Source of the DNA: Oscillospiraceae bacterium
GTDB taxonomy: Bacteria > Bacillota > Clostridia > Oscillospirales > Ruminococcaceae
NCBI GenBank assembly: GCA_022508885.1
Contig: JAFLUG010000001.1
Location: 1-64,000 of the forward strand
Direction of reading: 5' to 3'
DNA: 64,000 nucleotides
In this document: positions 44,052 to 53,295 of the stretch, piece after piece
How positions within the stretch are numbered: the stretch's first letter is position 1
Layout of the letters: each line of letters opens with the position of its first letter
Position numbers and translations under genes: made by a program
The notes under the pieces: model-generated
The model's input: only the letters and a program-made list of their open reading frames with translations
The model's database searches: none
What the model was told of the DNA's origin: nothing

Positions 44052-45107
44052 ATGAACGAAAATCAGAAGGATATCGCGCAAAAGGCGCTTTGCGGGTGGC
44101 TGTCCAAGCAGGAGCAGATGGGCGGAAAGCCGCCGAAGAAGATAGAGTTCGCGTTTGCGCTGAAAGACGATCAAAACAACGACAGGATATTTTTCGTGTT
44201 CAAATTCAAAAAGAGCGCCGTGGGAAAGTATCTCATCGGAATAGCGGGCGGCTTTGAGAACGAGGAAAGCCAAGAATGCGGCTTGGTTTTCAGCGGATTT
44301 GACGAATTTCCCGACGACCGTGACGCGGCAGTTGAGCTTGCATTCAGGATGATCGATTTTATCGTACAATTTGAAGCGAGAAAAAAATTGCAGACTGCTT
44401 TCGAGCGTAACCTAAAGTACATCGGCAGCAAGGAGATAGACGCAAAGAAGCTGGCGCGGCAGTTTGTAAAAACAAATACGCGCTTTTTCCTCACTGTAGG
44501 GCAGGTCGATATCCCAAGCGGACGGGTGGTCGTGGCAGACCCGCTGTGCTATATGTTCGGAGAACACGTAATAGCTCCAGTGCTTAAGCGAGAAATCCCG
44601 AAGGGAACTTATCCCGCCGAGGTCGCGCTGTTCCGCAATCCGCTTGCGGGTATACGAATGTGTACGGCTCGGCTGAGGATAAAGGACAGCGAAGCGGTTC
44701 GTTATGAGCTTGCGGAAAGCGAGGATGAAACCGCGGCGGCAAAGTTAAAGGACGGCGTTATGCACGGATTTCCCGTGGACGCGGGAATGATGTGTTTTTG
44801 CGACAGTGAGGGCGCGAAGGCTTATGGAGCGTTTCTCGGCAAATGGCATAAGGAAAATCCCGGAAAAAACCATTATGACGACTATTTTGCGGCGTTCTTT
44901 GCCGAAAGCGGTAAAAAGCTTCCGCAGTTTCAGCGCGAGGGCGGAGATTTTATCGAATGGACAAATCCCGATACAAACGAGCGTCTGGCAATGATCGCTT
45001 CGGGTTTTGGCGACGGGTTTTATCAGAGCTTCTGGGGTTTTGACGGCAAGGGCGAAATTTGCGAACTGATCGTTCCTATGGTAGACCCCGATATATTTGA
45101 GGAGTAA
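44052..45107 (+). CDS. DUF4241-like protein inserted between dnaK and dnaJ
   Basis: The 351-residue soluble protein has an N-terminal helical/beta part (about 1-140) that I do not recognise. The C-terminal part has DUF4241 landmarks: [36 protein letters not shown] and the [15 protein letters not shown] ending. The family function is unsettled; some members are linked to toxin-immunity loci. It ends 2 nt before dnaJ, so the two are co-translated. Classical heat-shock operons have no such gene here. Confidence 0.6.
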   Translation: MNENQKDIAQKALCGWLSKQEQMGGKPPKKIEFAFALKDDQNNDRIFFVFKFKKSAVGKYLIGIAGGFENEESQECGLVFSGFDEFPDDRDAAVELAFRMIDFIVQFEARKKLQTAFERNLKYIGSKEIDAKKLARQFVKTNTRFFLTVGQVDIPSGRVVVADPLCYMFGEHVIAPVLKREIPKGTYPAEVALFRNPLAGIRMCTARLRIKDSEAVRYELAESEDETAAAKLKDGVMHGFPVDAGMMCFCDSEGAKAYGAFLGKWHKENPGKNHYDDYFAAFFAESGKKLPQFQREGGDFIEWTNPDTNERLAMIASGFGDGFYQSFWGFDGKGEICELIVPMVDPDIFEE

Positions 45108-45109
45108 AA

Positions 45110-46258
45110 ATGGAAAAACGTGACTATTACGAGGTGCTTGGACTGCAAAAGGACGCTTCTGACGCGGATATCAAAAAGGCGTACAGAAAGCTCGCCAAGC
45201 AGTACCACCCCGACTTAAATCCCGATAATCCCGAGGCGGAGGAAAAATTCAAGGAAATAAACGAGGCAAATCAGGTCCTTTCAGACCCCGAAAAACGCGC
45301 GAAATACGACCGGTTCGGGCACGCGGGAATTGACTCGAGCTACGGCGGCGGAGCAAACTTTACGGGCGGCTTTGACGGAATTGATCTGGGTGATATTTTC
45401 GCGGATATTTTCGGCGGTTTCGGAGGCGGCGGTTTTTCAAGCCGCGCGTCGAGCGGAAGTTCCGCAAAGAGAGGCTCGGATATCGCGGTTACGCTTGAGA
45501 TAAGCTTTATGGAAGCCTGTAAGGGCGTTTCAAAGGACGTAAAAGTAAGCTGTCTTGAAGAGTGTCCCGAATGCAAGGGCTCGGGCGCTGCCCCGGGAAG
45601 CGCGGTAAACACCTGCCCCGACTGTAAGGGCAGAGGCGTCGTGACCGTTCAGCAGCGCAGTATGTTCGGTATGATGCAGACCCAAAGACCCTGTACAAAG
45701 TGCGGCGGCAAGGGTAAGATAATCGAAAAGCCGTGTACAAAGTGCGTGGGCTCGGGCAGGACTACACAGACAAAGATCATTTCCGTAAAAGTGCCTGCGG
45801 GTGTAGACAACGGCATTACGCTGAGCGTCCGCGGAAAGGGCAGCGCCGGAGTAAACGGCGGCGCGAGCGGTGACCTTAAGGTAAGAATTTCCGTAAAGAG
45901 CGACCCCGTATTCAAGCGAGACGAGGACGATATCCTGATAGAATTTCCTATCACCTATATGCAGGCGGTCTGCGGAGCGGAGATCGAGGTGCCGACCATT
46001 GACGGAATGGTAAGCTATAAGGTGCCTGCCGGAACACAGCCGGGGCAGGTGTTCAGGCTGCGCGGAAAGGGAGTTCAGCGTCTCCAGAGAAACGAGGGCG
46101 ACAGAGGCGACCAGCTTGTGAAAATGGTCGTTGAAGTGCCGAAAAATCTGAATAAAAAGCAAAAGGACGCGCTTATAGCGTTTGATGAGACCCTTGATGA
46201 TAAAAACTACGAAAAGCGAAAGGGCTTTTTCGACAGGATCAAAGATATGTTCAGGTAG
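45110..46258 (+). CDS. dnaJ: Hsp40 co-chaperone DnaJ
   Basis: The 382-residue protein has a J domain with YHPDLNPDN, a Gly/Phe-rich region (about 75-115), four zinc-finger repeats ([32 protein letters not shown]) and a C-terminal substrate domain. It stimulates DnaK ATPase. GAGGAG precedes the ATG. Last gene of the heat-shock operon. Confidence 0.98.
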   Translation: MEKRDYYEVLGLQKDASDADIKKAYRKLAKQYHPDLNPDNPEAEEKFKEINEANQVLSDPEKRAKYDRFGHAGIDSSYGGGANFTGGFDGIDLGDIFADIFGGFGGGGFSSRASSGSSAKRGSDIAVTLEISFMEACKGVSKDVKVSCLEECPECKGSGAAPGSAVNTCPDCKGRGVVTVQQRSMFGMMQTQRPCTKCGGKGKIIEKPCTKCVGSGRTTQTKIISVKVPAGVDNGITLSVRGKGSAGVNGGASGDLKVRISVKSDPVFKRDEDDILIEFPITYMQAVCGAEIEVPTIDGMVSYKVPAGTQPGQVFRLRGKGVQRLQRNEGDRGDQLVKMVVEVPKNLNKKQKDALIAFDETLDDKNYEKRKGFFDRIKDMFR

Positions 46259-46283
46259 TTGTTAGTTATTAGAAATTAATTAT
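46256..46283. repeat. Heptanucleotide repeat tract at the dnaJ stop
   Basis: TAGTTGT-TAGTTAT-TAGAAAT-TAATTAT: four 7-nt units, the first of which contains the dnaJ stop codon. Confidence 0.55.
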
Positions 46284-46292
46284 AAAGAAGTG

Positions 46293-46320
46293 ACGCGCTC
46301 GGAGACCCGAGCGCGTTATT
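46293..46320. terminator. Bidirectional terminator between dnaJ and murD
   Basis: ACGCGCTCGG / CCGAGCGCGT with loop AGAC; T-rich sequence follows on the plus strand. The same stem recurs in several terminators of the window. Confidence 0.8.
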
Positions 46321-46338
46321 GTTGTTTACAGTATGCTG

Positions 46339-47646
46339 TCAGTTGTTGATTTGATTTACAAGCTCTTTGAAATGCCTTCCTCTTTCCTCAAAGTTCTTGT
46401 AAAACCCGTAGCTTGCGGCGGCGGGGGAAAGAACGACGCGTTTTTTGGCGACGGTTGAAGCGATATTGGCAGCCTCTTCCATATTTTCCGCTGACACAAC
46501 ATTCACAGCCTTGTTTGTAATGAGCTTCGCTATGCGCGCGCTCGTATCGGGAAGAAGGATAACATTCGCGACTTCGCCGCGGTTTAAAAACTCTCCCAGA
46601 ATGTCGTATGAAATACCTCTGTCCATTCCTCCGAGAATAAGACAGTCGACGCTGTCAAACGCCTTTACCGCCGCGATAGCCGCTTCGGGAACGGTGCTTA
46701 TGCTGTCGTTTATATACTCAACGCCGTTTATTGCCGCGACTCTTTCAAGTCTGTGCTCGAGCGCCGTGAAGCCCGAAAGGGAAGAAAGGCATTTCTCCGG
46801 GTCCGCGCCCGCCTTTACCGCCGCGGCAAGCGCAACGGCGATATTGTATACATTGTGCTTTCCGCAAAGCGATGTGTGTATTTTTTCGGCGGGAATAACG
46901 CTGCCCAAAATTGAAATAAACTTTCCGTCCGTTGTTATATCCGCGTTGTCATCAAGCGCGGCTGTTACGATCTCCGCGCCCGTTTCAAGCGGCAACAGAT
47001 CGCTGTTTACAATTGCAGTACCGCCCTTTTGCTGAAACCGCGCGATATTTCTCTTGGCGTTTGCGTAAGCGTTGAAATCAACATAGTGATCGAGATGCTC
47101 GGGGAAAATGTTAAGCAAAACCGATATATCGGGAGAATGACTTACAAACTCAAGCTGATGACAGCTCATCTCTAAAACCGCCACGGTATCGCCGTTCATT
47201 TCTTCAAGCCTTTTCAGCGGCGGAACGCCGATGTTTCCGATAAGCATTGAATTTATGCCGTTTGCTTGCAAAAAATGATAAACAAGAGAAGACGTAGTTG
47301 ATTTTCCCTTTGTTCCCGTAATTCCTATTATTTTGCAGGGGTGAAGCCTTAACAACAGCTCTGTCTGAGTGAGTATCTTAGCCTTTGCGGCGCTGTCGAG
47401 GCTGTCTTTGATGATAACTCCCGGCGACTGTAAAATGAGGTCGTATTCCGCGCATTTTTCGAGATAGCCTTCTCCCGAAATTACCGTTACATTCGGTATT
47501 TCAAGCTCATTCATATCAGCAACCGCAATTTCACCGCACACATCAAGCGCCTGCAAGATCTCGAGCCAGCTTTTCCCCTCGCGCCCGAAGCCGAGTATAA
47601 CTGCTCTCTTGCCGTTAAAGACAGGTTTCAGCTCTTCATAATTCAT
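46339..47646 (-). CDS. murD: UDP-MurNAc-L-alanine:glutamate ligase (MurD or MurD2)
   Basis: The 435-residue Mur ligase has an N-terminal UDP-binding domain (GFGREGKSWLEIL), the ATP loop GITGTKGKSTTSSL, EMSCHQLEFV, NIFPEHLDHY and the C-terminal HRLERVAAINGVEYINDS. It adds glutamate to UDP-MurNAc-L-Ala. Because it overlaps an upstream MurL-like gene (ATGA), it may be the L-glutamate-specific MurD2 type. Whether the enzyme takes D- or L-Glu cannot be read from the sequence. Confidence 0.85.
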   Translation of the reverse strand: MNYEELKPVFNGKRAVILGFGREGKSWLEILQALDVCGEIAVADMNELEIPNVTVISGEGYLEKCAEYDLILQSPGVIIKDSLDSAAKAKILTQTELLLRLHPCKIIGITGTKGKSTTSSLVYHFLQANGINSMLIGNIGVPPLKRLEEMNGDTVAVLEMSCHQLEFVSHSPDISVLLNIFPEHLDHYVDFNAYANAKRNIARFQQKGGTAIVNSDLLPLETGAEIVTAALDDNADITTDGKFISILGSVIPAEKIHTSLCGKHNVYNIAVALAAAVKAGADPEKCLSSLSGFTALEHRLERVAAINGVEYINDSISTVPEAAIAAVKAFDSVDCLILGGMDRGISYDILGEFLNRGEVANVILLPDTSARIAKLITNKAVNVVSAENMEEAANIASTVAKKRVVLSPAAASYGFYKNFEERGRHFKELVNQINN

Positions 47647-48962
47647 TTCGCAAGCCCCTTTACAAGCTTTATAATTTTATCGGGAACATAATTGTTATTA
47701 TCGAAAAATGTCGTTAAATCAACGGGCTGATAATTCGGAAAATGTTCTTCAAACCGTTTTAAAAGCGTAGGAGGGCTGTTTCTGCGCCGTTCGAGCGCTT
47801 TTTTCAGCGACAGCCTCACCTCGTTTTTTGTTCCGACGCATTCAAACGGCTTATCTTCGCCGTCGAGCATAAGCCCGTCGAGCATTTCGGCAAGCCCGGC
47901 TTTTTCCAGCAAATTCTCCCCGAAAATTTTTATCAGCGTTTCGTCGTCAAGAAACGCCGAAAGCAGTATATACACATACAGACACTTTGCGCAGTTACAG
48001 CACCACACGTCCGTTTTTCCCCCAAGATTACAGCTCTGAAAAACGGAAAAATACCGCGGGTGTTTTACAAACGCCCGCGCTATCTGCCACTCTGAAAGAG
48101 GACGCAGCAGGCTGAAATACTCCGGGCATTCTCCGAAGGACTCCGCGCAGTATTCTCGGAAATCTTTTTCAAATTCTGTGGATTTACTGTATTGGTGATT
48201 TATTTCTTTACCCTCGACATAGCTTTCGTTCGCGCTGCTTTCGTTTGAGAGCGCGATATAGCGCACATTGAGCATTATCCCGTGTAACAGCGCGGAAAAC
48301 GCCACCACCGCCGAAAACGGCGTGTGGCCGTTCAAATAGCCGCGCGCGTTAAGCTCCAAGAGAGTTTTGTCAATCGTTCTTTTCGGGCAGACCGCCTTTT
48401 CTTGTGCGATTTCCGCCGCCTCGACACAGCCCGTGGTCGCCTTTCGCGGGTTTATGATGTAAGGAGTTATGTCCTCGCCCGCCTGTCTGAGCAGTTCAAG
48501 CGTTACCACGCTGTCCTTTCCGCCGCCTACGGGAACAAGAGTACCTTTCAGGTTTGCGTGAATTTCGGGAAGCGGCTCGGGTTCGGGAGCGATTATTGTC
48601 ATAAAGCTGTCAAAGTCCGCGTCGATGTTGTTGCGGTAGAAAAACTCGCCCAGACCGTTGAAGTACAGCTTTTTCCACCAGCTCTTCTGCCGGTCGGAAA
48701 GCCCGCCGCACCTTATCTCAACCGTCGGACAGCACGCGCATTTCCAGTATGAAACAAGCTCCGCCATACCGAGCGAAAACGCCGCGGCTTCAAGCTGTTT
48801 ACAGGAAAAATGCCCGTACATATAGTTTCGGTCAAACTCCCATTTGGGATAGAAATGAAATTCGTCTATCTGAAAATGAAACGTAAGGCTTTGCTCTTTA
48901 AGCTCATAGCTGTGATAAATAAAAAGAGGGTGTTCTTTCCGGAGCTGTTCGTAAGTAAGCAT
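47643..48962 (-). CDS. MurL-like UDP-MurNAc-L-Ala-L-Glu epimerase
   Basis: The 439-residue protein has a PP-loop-like ATP site (PVGGGKDSVVTLELL near residue 146) and Cys-rich spots (KCACCP near 75, WCCNCAKC near 320). The overall pattern fits the MurL family. MurL, described in Xanthomonas, uses ATP to invert the L-Glu of UDP-MurNAc-L-Ala-L-Glu, replacing free D-glutamate made by glutamate racemase. Translational coupling to murD is the strongest support. The alternative is another PP-loop enzyme of unknown function. GAGGT is 7 nt before the ATG. Confidence 0.65.
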   Translation of the reverse strand: MLTYEQLRKEHPLFIYHSYELKEQSLTFHFQIDEFHFYPKWEFDRNYMYGHFSCKQLEAAAFSLGMAELVSYWKCACCPTVEIRCGGLSDRQKSWWKKLYFNGLGEFFYRNNIDADFDSFMTIIAPEPEPLPEIHANLKGTLVPVGGGKDSVVTLELLRQAGEDITPYIINPRKATTGCVEAAEIAQEKAVCPKRTIDKTLLELNARGYLNGHTPFSAVVAFSALLHGIMLNVRYIALSNESSANESYVEGKEINHQYSKSTEFEKDFREYCAESFGECPEYFSLLRPLSEWQIARAFVKHPRYFSVFQSCNLGGKTDVWCCNCAKCLYVYILLSAFLDDETLIKIFGENLLEKAGLAEMLDGLMLDGEDKPFECVGTKNEVRLSLKKALERRRNSPPTLLKRFEEHFPNYQPVDLTTFFDNNNYVPDKIIKLVKGLAK

Positions 48963-48973
48963 GTATTACCTCG

Positions 48974-50128
48974 TTAATCAACAATGATGGGTTTAGCGGT
49001 AAAATCGTATCCGCAGGGGCGCGGATCTTCAAACGCAAGAGAATAGATATCGCCGAGCCTTGCCTCAAAGACCGCCTGCCTGTGGGCGGCGGAAGAAGTC
49101 TGAGAGATCGCCTTGAGCGAGGTGTCTATCGGTATTTTGCACTTTGCGGCGGATAAAACCTCCCTGCCTCTATCGTTCATTCCAAGCACATGGATATAGG
49201 CGGGCGGAGCTGAGGATATCTGCTTTGTTATTCCCAAAAACGCACACAGAACGGCGCGGCGCACCCTTGCAAGCGTAACGCTTTTGTTTTTCGCCGCAAA
49301 ATACAGCTCTTCAAGCGACTTTGCCGTGCGCGAGGCTTTGTAAAGTCTGTTTCCGAGACCGTTTACACAGTCGTATATCTGCTCGAAGCTGTCCGGAGAA
49401 AGAATGCGTAGTTTGGCTAAAACCGCGCGCTCAAGCCGCATAATATCCGCTGTCGGCGCGTTGGCTACAGGCGCAAACGCGGAATAGTCTTCGCCGTCGC
49501 GTATTTTTCGGCGTATAGCCGACGCGCTGGAAAATTCCCCTAAAGCCGCGCTTTCGTCATCGTGCGGAACAGTGCGCGTGACTGTAAACGGCGTTATTCT
49601 GCTTCCGATATCATCAAGGGCGCTGAGATATTCGATGGCGAGGGTGTTGTTGGGGCTTTGGATGACTTCGCTGACGTCCTCTGTGTAGTATTCGCGAAGA
49701 GCCGCCTGCAAAGCGGCGGGATAGCTTTTTCCGCGCTGTATCTGCTCGTCAAATTTCGCCGAATGGATACAGTATTCTATCGCCGCCGAGGCTTCTTTAA
49801 GCGGCGGAATATCCCCGCTTTCACTGCCGAAGGACAGCATATCCACACAGCCCAGCGCCGAAATTATGCTTACAGCTCCCCTCGCGAATCCCTCGGCGGA
49901 CATAAGCGAATACCTCGACGGAAGCTCTATCACCAGGTCCGCGCCGTTATCGACAGCGGTTTTAGCGCGGACATATTTGTCGAAAACAGCAAGGTCTCCG
50001 CGCTGAACGAAATTTCCGCTCATTATGCTTATGATATGCGTAGCTCCCGCTTTTCTTGTCTGTTCGATATGATATCTGTGTCCGTTGTGAAACGGATTGT
50101 ATTCCGCAATGATTGCCGCTGTTTTCAT
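48974..50128 (-). CDS. tmcAL: tRNA(Met) cytidine acetate ligase TmcAL (YlbM)
   Basis: The 384-residue nucleotidyltransferase-like enzyme starts AAIIAEYNPFHNGHRYHI (HxGH-type ATP motif) and contains SIMSGNFVQRGDLAVFDKY and DLVIELPSRYSLMSAEGFA. The family acetylates C34 of elongator tRNA-Met using acetate and ATP. It lies 11 nt upstream of the murL-like gene on the same strand, and divergent from ackA, another acetate/ATP enzyme. Confidence 0.92.
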   Translation of the reverse strand: MKTAAIIAEYNPFHNGHRYHIEQTRKAGATHIISIMSGNFVQRGDLAVFDKYVRAKTAVDNGADLVIELPSRYSLMSAEGFARGAVSIISALGCVDMLSFGSESGDIPPLKEASAAIEYCIHSAKFDEQIQRGKSYPAALQAALREYYTEDVSEVIQSPNNTLAIEYLSALDDIGSRITPFTVTRTVPHDDESAALGEFSSASAIRRKIRDGEDYSAFAPVANAPTADIMRLERAVLAKLRILSPDSFEQIYDCVNGLGNRLYKASRTAKSLEELYFAAKNKSVTLARVRRAVLCAFLGITKQISSAPPAYIHVLGMNDRGREVLSAAKCKIPIDTSLKAISQTSSAAHRQAVFEARLGDIYSLAFEDPRPCGYDFTAKPIIVD

Positions 50129-50220
50129 TATATTTCCCCTTTCGCAGATTTGCTAATTATATTCTACTTATATTTTACAACATTTGTTAAATAAAATCAA
50201 TAAAAATTTTCAAAAAGCAC

Positions 50221-50249
50221 TTGATTTTTTTGGCAAAATGTTTTAAAAT
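50221..50249 (+). promoter_or_regulatory. Sigma-A promoter of ackA
   Basis: TTGATT, 17 nt, TAAAAT; about 45 nt ahead of the ackA start. Confidence 0.7.
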
Positions 50250-50297
50250 AAGAGTGGCTTATTATGTATCTAATTCTATGAAAGGATTTTTAGGACA

Positions 50298-51500
50298 ATG
50301 AAGATTTTGGTAATCAATGCGGGCAGCTCTTCGCTTAAATATCAGCTTCTTGATATGGACAACGAGAGCGTGATCGCAAAGGGAAACTGCGACAGAATAG
50401 GCATAGGCGGTCACATCAAGCACTCGACCTTTGACGGCAGAGAGGTCGATACAGACTGCGATTTCCCGACTCATACCGAGGCTTTTGAAAAGCTGGTAGA
50501 TGTTCTGACTAAGGGCGACGCGGCAGTTATCAGCTCTATGGATGAAGTAAACGCAGTAGGACACCGCGTGGTGCACGGAGGCGAGGTCTACAACAAGACT
50601 ATTCTCGTAACCGACGAGGTGATAAAGCAGATAGAGGACCTGAAGGACCTTGCTCCTATACACAATCCCCCGAATGCTACGGCTATCAGAGCCTGCAAAA
50701 AGGTTTTCCCCGCGAGCACACCGCAGGTTGCCGTATTCGACACGGCGTTTCATCAGACAATGCCCGAAAAGGCATATATGTTCGGTCTGCCGTATGAGTG
50801 CTATGAAAAGTACGGCATAAGAAAGTACGGCTTCCACGGAACCTCTCACCGCTTTGTTTCTCAGGCGCTTGCCGACGCGATGGGCAAGGACTTAAAGGAC
50901 CTTAAGATCGTTTCCTGCCATCTCGGAAACGGCTCGTCGATAACGGCGGTAGAGGGCGGAAAGTCGATAGACACGACAATGGGCTTTACTCCCCTTGACG
51001 GCGTTATAATGGGAACGCGCTCGGGCTGCGTGGACGCTTCGGCGGTTACCTTCATTCAGAATAAAATGGGACTTTCGCCCAACGAAACAAGCGATCTGCT
51101 CAATAAAAAGTCGGGCTTCCTCGGAGTTTCCGGAGTATCGAGCGACGCGCGCGACCTCGGCGCTGCCGCGGCGGACGGCAACAAGAGAGCAAAGCTCGCG
51201 CTCGAGATGCTGCGGTATGAGATAAAGAAGTACATCGGCTCTTACGCGGCAGTCATGAACGGACTTGACGCGGTCCTGTTCACAGGCGGAATAGGCGAGA
51301 ACTCCGACGATCTGCGCGAGGACGTTTGCTCCAACATGGAATACCTTGGCATAAAGATCGACAAGTCCGTAAACAAGGGACTTCGCGGAAAGCTTGCTAA
51401 AATATCCGCTCCCGACAGCAAGGTCGAGGTATGGGTAGTTCCCACCAACGAGGAACTTCTCATCGCACGCGACACAAAGGCGCTTGTTGAGGGAAAATAA
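50298..51500 (+). CDS. ackA: Acetate kinase
   Basis: The 400-residue ASKHA-fold kinase has the signatures LVINAGSSSLKYQL and GHRVVHGGE, FDTAFHQTMP, GFHGTSHRFVS, CHLGNGSSITA and FTGGIGENS. It makes ATP and acetate from acetyl phosphate. No pta gene is beside it. AAAGGA precedes the ATG. Confidence 0.97.
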   Translation: MKILVINAGSSSLKYQLLDMDNESVIAKGNCDRIGIGGHIKHSTFDGREVDTDCDFPTHTEAFEKLVDVLTKGDAAVISSMDEVNAVGHRVVHGGEVYNKTILVTDEVIKQIEDLKDLAPIHNPPNATAIRACKKVFPASTPQVAVFDTAFHQTMPEKAYMFGLPYECYEKYGIRKYGFHGTSHRFVSQALADAMGKDLKDLKIVSCHLGNGSSITAVEGGKSIDTTMGFTPLDGVIMGTRSGCVDASAVTFIQNKMGLSPNETSDLLNKKSGFLGVSGVSSDARDLGAAAADGNKRAKLALEMLRYEIKKYIGSYAAVMNGLDAVLFTGGIGENSDDLREDVCSNMEYLGIKIDKSVNKGLRGKLAKISAPDSKVEVWVVPTNEELLIARDTKALVEGK

Positions 51501-51528
51501 TTCGGCTGACAGCAATGAATAAAAATCA

Positions 51529-51563
51529 AACGCGCTCGGAATTTTCCGGGCGCGTTGTTTTTG
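51529..51563 (+). terminator. Terminator after ackA
   Basis: AACGCGCTCGG / CCGGGCGCGTT (one G-U pair) with loop AATTTT, then GTTTTT. Confidence 0.88.
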
Positions 51564-51596
51564 GTATTAACGAAACATACTTCTCTGTAAATAGGA

Positions 51597-52100
51597 TCAG
51601 CCTACTTCAAGCTTTTTCTCTATTTCCTCTAACCTATCCATCAGAGCATCCTGGATCTGATTGTAGTATGCTTCTTCCTCTGCCGTCATAGCGGCATATT
51701 CCTCTTCTTGCGGGTAGCTGTTTGTGAGCCATTCAATACCCTGTTCGTTGATGCTCGTCTTAAACTCGTTGACCTCTTTCTCAAAAGCGGCATAATCGGT
51801 CATACCGCCGGCTATGAAGTCGTCTACCATTTTAGAATAAACATTCAGGTAATTTTCGGTGATCCACGAGTCATATCCGTCCAAAAGCTCTTTCATAACA
51901 GGACGTATACCCTCTGTTGTACCGGTGCTGTCCGTACTGTCAGAGCTTGTGCCGGTGTCGCTGCCGGTGGTATCGGAGCTGCTGTTTTCCGTAACAGAGC
52001 TGTTTTTGCTGCTGTTGGTGTCATCGGATTTCTCCTCGGAGCATCCTGCCATTGACAGCGCCACTATTGACGCCAGAATGATTGCTGTAAACTTTTTCAT
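51597..52100 (-). CDS. Small lipoprotein
   Basis: The 167-residue protein has signal peptide KKFTAIILASIVALSMAGC (lipobox SMAGC), a Ser/Thr/Asp-rich flexible linker to about residue 65 and an acidic helical domain ending RLEEIEKKLEVG. It resembles clostridial lipoproteins of unknown function (DUF6591-like, from memory). GGAGG is 8 nt before the ATG, with its own consensus promoter. Confidence 0.7.
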   Translation of the reverse strand: MKKFTAIILASIVALSMAGCSEEKSDDTNSSKNSSVTENSSSDTTGSDTGTSSDSTDSTGTTEGIRPVMKELLDGYDSWITENYLNVYSKMVDDFIAGGMTDYAAFEKEVNEFKTSINEQGIEWLTNSYPQEEEYAAMTAEEEAYYNQIQDALMDRLEEIEKKLEVG

Positions 52101-52134
52101 AAATAAGCCTCCAAAAAATTTGATTTACTTTTCG

Positions 52135-52163
52135 ATTATAATCACCTTTTTATTTTTTGTCAA
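52135..52163 (-). promoter_or_regulatory. Consensus promoter of the small lipoprotein gene
   Basis: On the minus strand TTGACA, 17 nt, TATAAT. The gap 52101-52289 holds this promoter and 7-nt repeat-like sequence near 52250-52290. Confidence 0.85.
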
Positions 52164-52289
52164 GCCTTTATCTATGAAATTATACGATTAAACAAATATT
52201 GTTGGAAATGTAGAATATTTTTGTTACAACTGATTTTAAGTTTTAAACACAGAATAAGTTGTGTGTTGTTAAATATTTGCCGTGTGCTG

Positions 52290-53084
52290 TCAGAACCATC
52301 CGTTTACCGCGTTGTAAAAGAGCGTATCCTGATTTACGACAGTAAAATCATAAGTCTTGCCCTTATAGGTTATAACAAGCTTGTCGCAGCCCTCAAAGAC
52401 GGTGTTTGAGATCTTTTTGAGGCTGTCGGGCAGGGTCGCTTTTTCAAGCGCGGAGCAGTTGTAAAACGCGTTGCGGTCGATCTCGGTCACTCCCTCGGGG
52501 ATCACAATTTCGGTAAGAGCCGTACACTTGTAAAACGTATGCTTATCAATATAAGTAACGGTCGAGGGGAGCGTCACGCTCTTGAGCGCGGGACATTCCG
52601 TAAACGCGCCGTTGCCGATTGTTGTTACGCTGTCGGGAATAACAACGCTTGTAAGTGTATCGCATTTCTGAAAGGCATATTCGTCAATGCCGACAATCTT
52701 ATAGCCCTGTATAGTGGACGGTATAACAAGGTCTCCGCCCGCTCCCTTATACTTATAGATAACCGCTCCGCCCTCTGCCGACATAAGCTGATAATCCTTG
52801 TCGGACGTGCCGTTGTTGGAAGCTTCCGAGGAATTGCTCTCGGAATTACCCGAATTGTCGGAGCTTACTTCACTCGAATTATCCGTGCTGTTCTCGCTGT
52901 CCGAAGAGCTTTCGGGAACGCTTGTGTCATCGGGCTTTGATGTATCATCGGGTTTTGAGCTGCTTGTTGAAGATGACGAGTTTGACGGCTTGTCCGCCGA
53001 ATCGTTGTTTTCGCTATTGCACGCGGTAAGCGTAAGCATTGCCGCGCAAAGCAGAATTGCCGAGAGTTTTTTCATTTTGTTCAT
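52290..53084 (-). CDS. Lipoprotein with BspA-type leucine-rich repeats
   Basis: The 264-residue protein has a lipoprotein signal (LLCAAMLTLTAC), a Ser/Asp/Asn-rich low-complexity stalk (about 25-95) and four to five 23-residue LRR_5 repeats (the IPDSVTTIGNGAFTECPAL type) ending at about residue 245. BspA-like repeats mediate adhesion or protein binding at the surface. The ligand is unknown. AAGGAC precedes the ATG, and an XRE gene diverges from it. Confidence 0.85.
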   Translation of the reverse strand: MNKMKKLSAILLCAAMLTLTACNSENNDSADKPSNSSSSTSSSKPDDTSKPDDTSVPESSSDSENSTDNSSEVSSDNSGNSESNSSEASNNGTSDKDYQLMSAEGGAVIYKYKGAGGDLVIPSTIQGYKIVGIDEYAFQKCDTLTSVVIPDSVTTIGNGAFTECPALKSVTLPSTVTYIDKHTFYKCTALTEIVIPEGVTEIDRNAFYNCSALEKATLPDSLKKISNTVFEGCDKLVITYKGKTYDFTVVNQDTLFYNAVNGWF

Positions 53085-53166
53085 TGTCTTTGTCCTTCCT
53101 TTTTGCCGCTTATAATTAAACGGCTAAACATTTAGTTTTTACAGACAATTGTTATCTGTACAATCT

Positions 53167-53195
53167 ATTATAGTCGCAAATCAAATAGCTGTCAA
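53167..53195 (-). promoter_or_regulatory. Consensus promoter of the BspA-type lipoprotein gene
   Basis: On the minus strand TTGACA, 17 nt, TATAAT. Confidence 0.85.
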
Positions 53196-53263
53196 TAATA
53201 AAAGCGTAAATTCGTCGATTTAAATAAATGAAATGTAATGTACATAGCGAAAACTAACAGATA

Positions 53264-53279
53264 TGTCATTATAATGACA
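53264..53279. promoter_or_regulatory. 16-bp palindromic operator over the XRE promoter
   Basis: TGTCATTATAATGACA is a perfect palindrome containing a TATAAT -10 box (53270-53275) just 17 nt ahead of the XRE start codon. It is a likely autoregulatory operator. It may also affect the divergent lipoprotein promoter about 70 bp away. Confidence 0.7.
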
Positions 53280-53295
53280 AAAAGGAAGTGGCGAG

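Noticed and set aside
42888-44369. Open frame of 493 codons antisense to dnaK, and similar long antisense frames opposite oadA (277-1569), gpmI (37154-38359) and mrdA (56387-57667)
   Set aside because: The products have no recognisable motifs and mirror the strong codon bias of the sense genes, which suppresses stops on the other strand. No ribosome sites or promoters fit.
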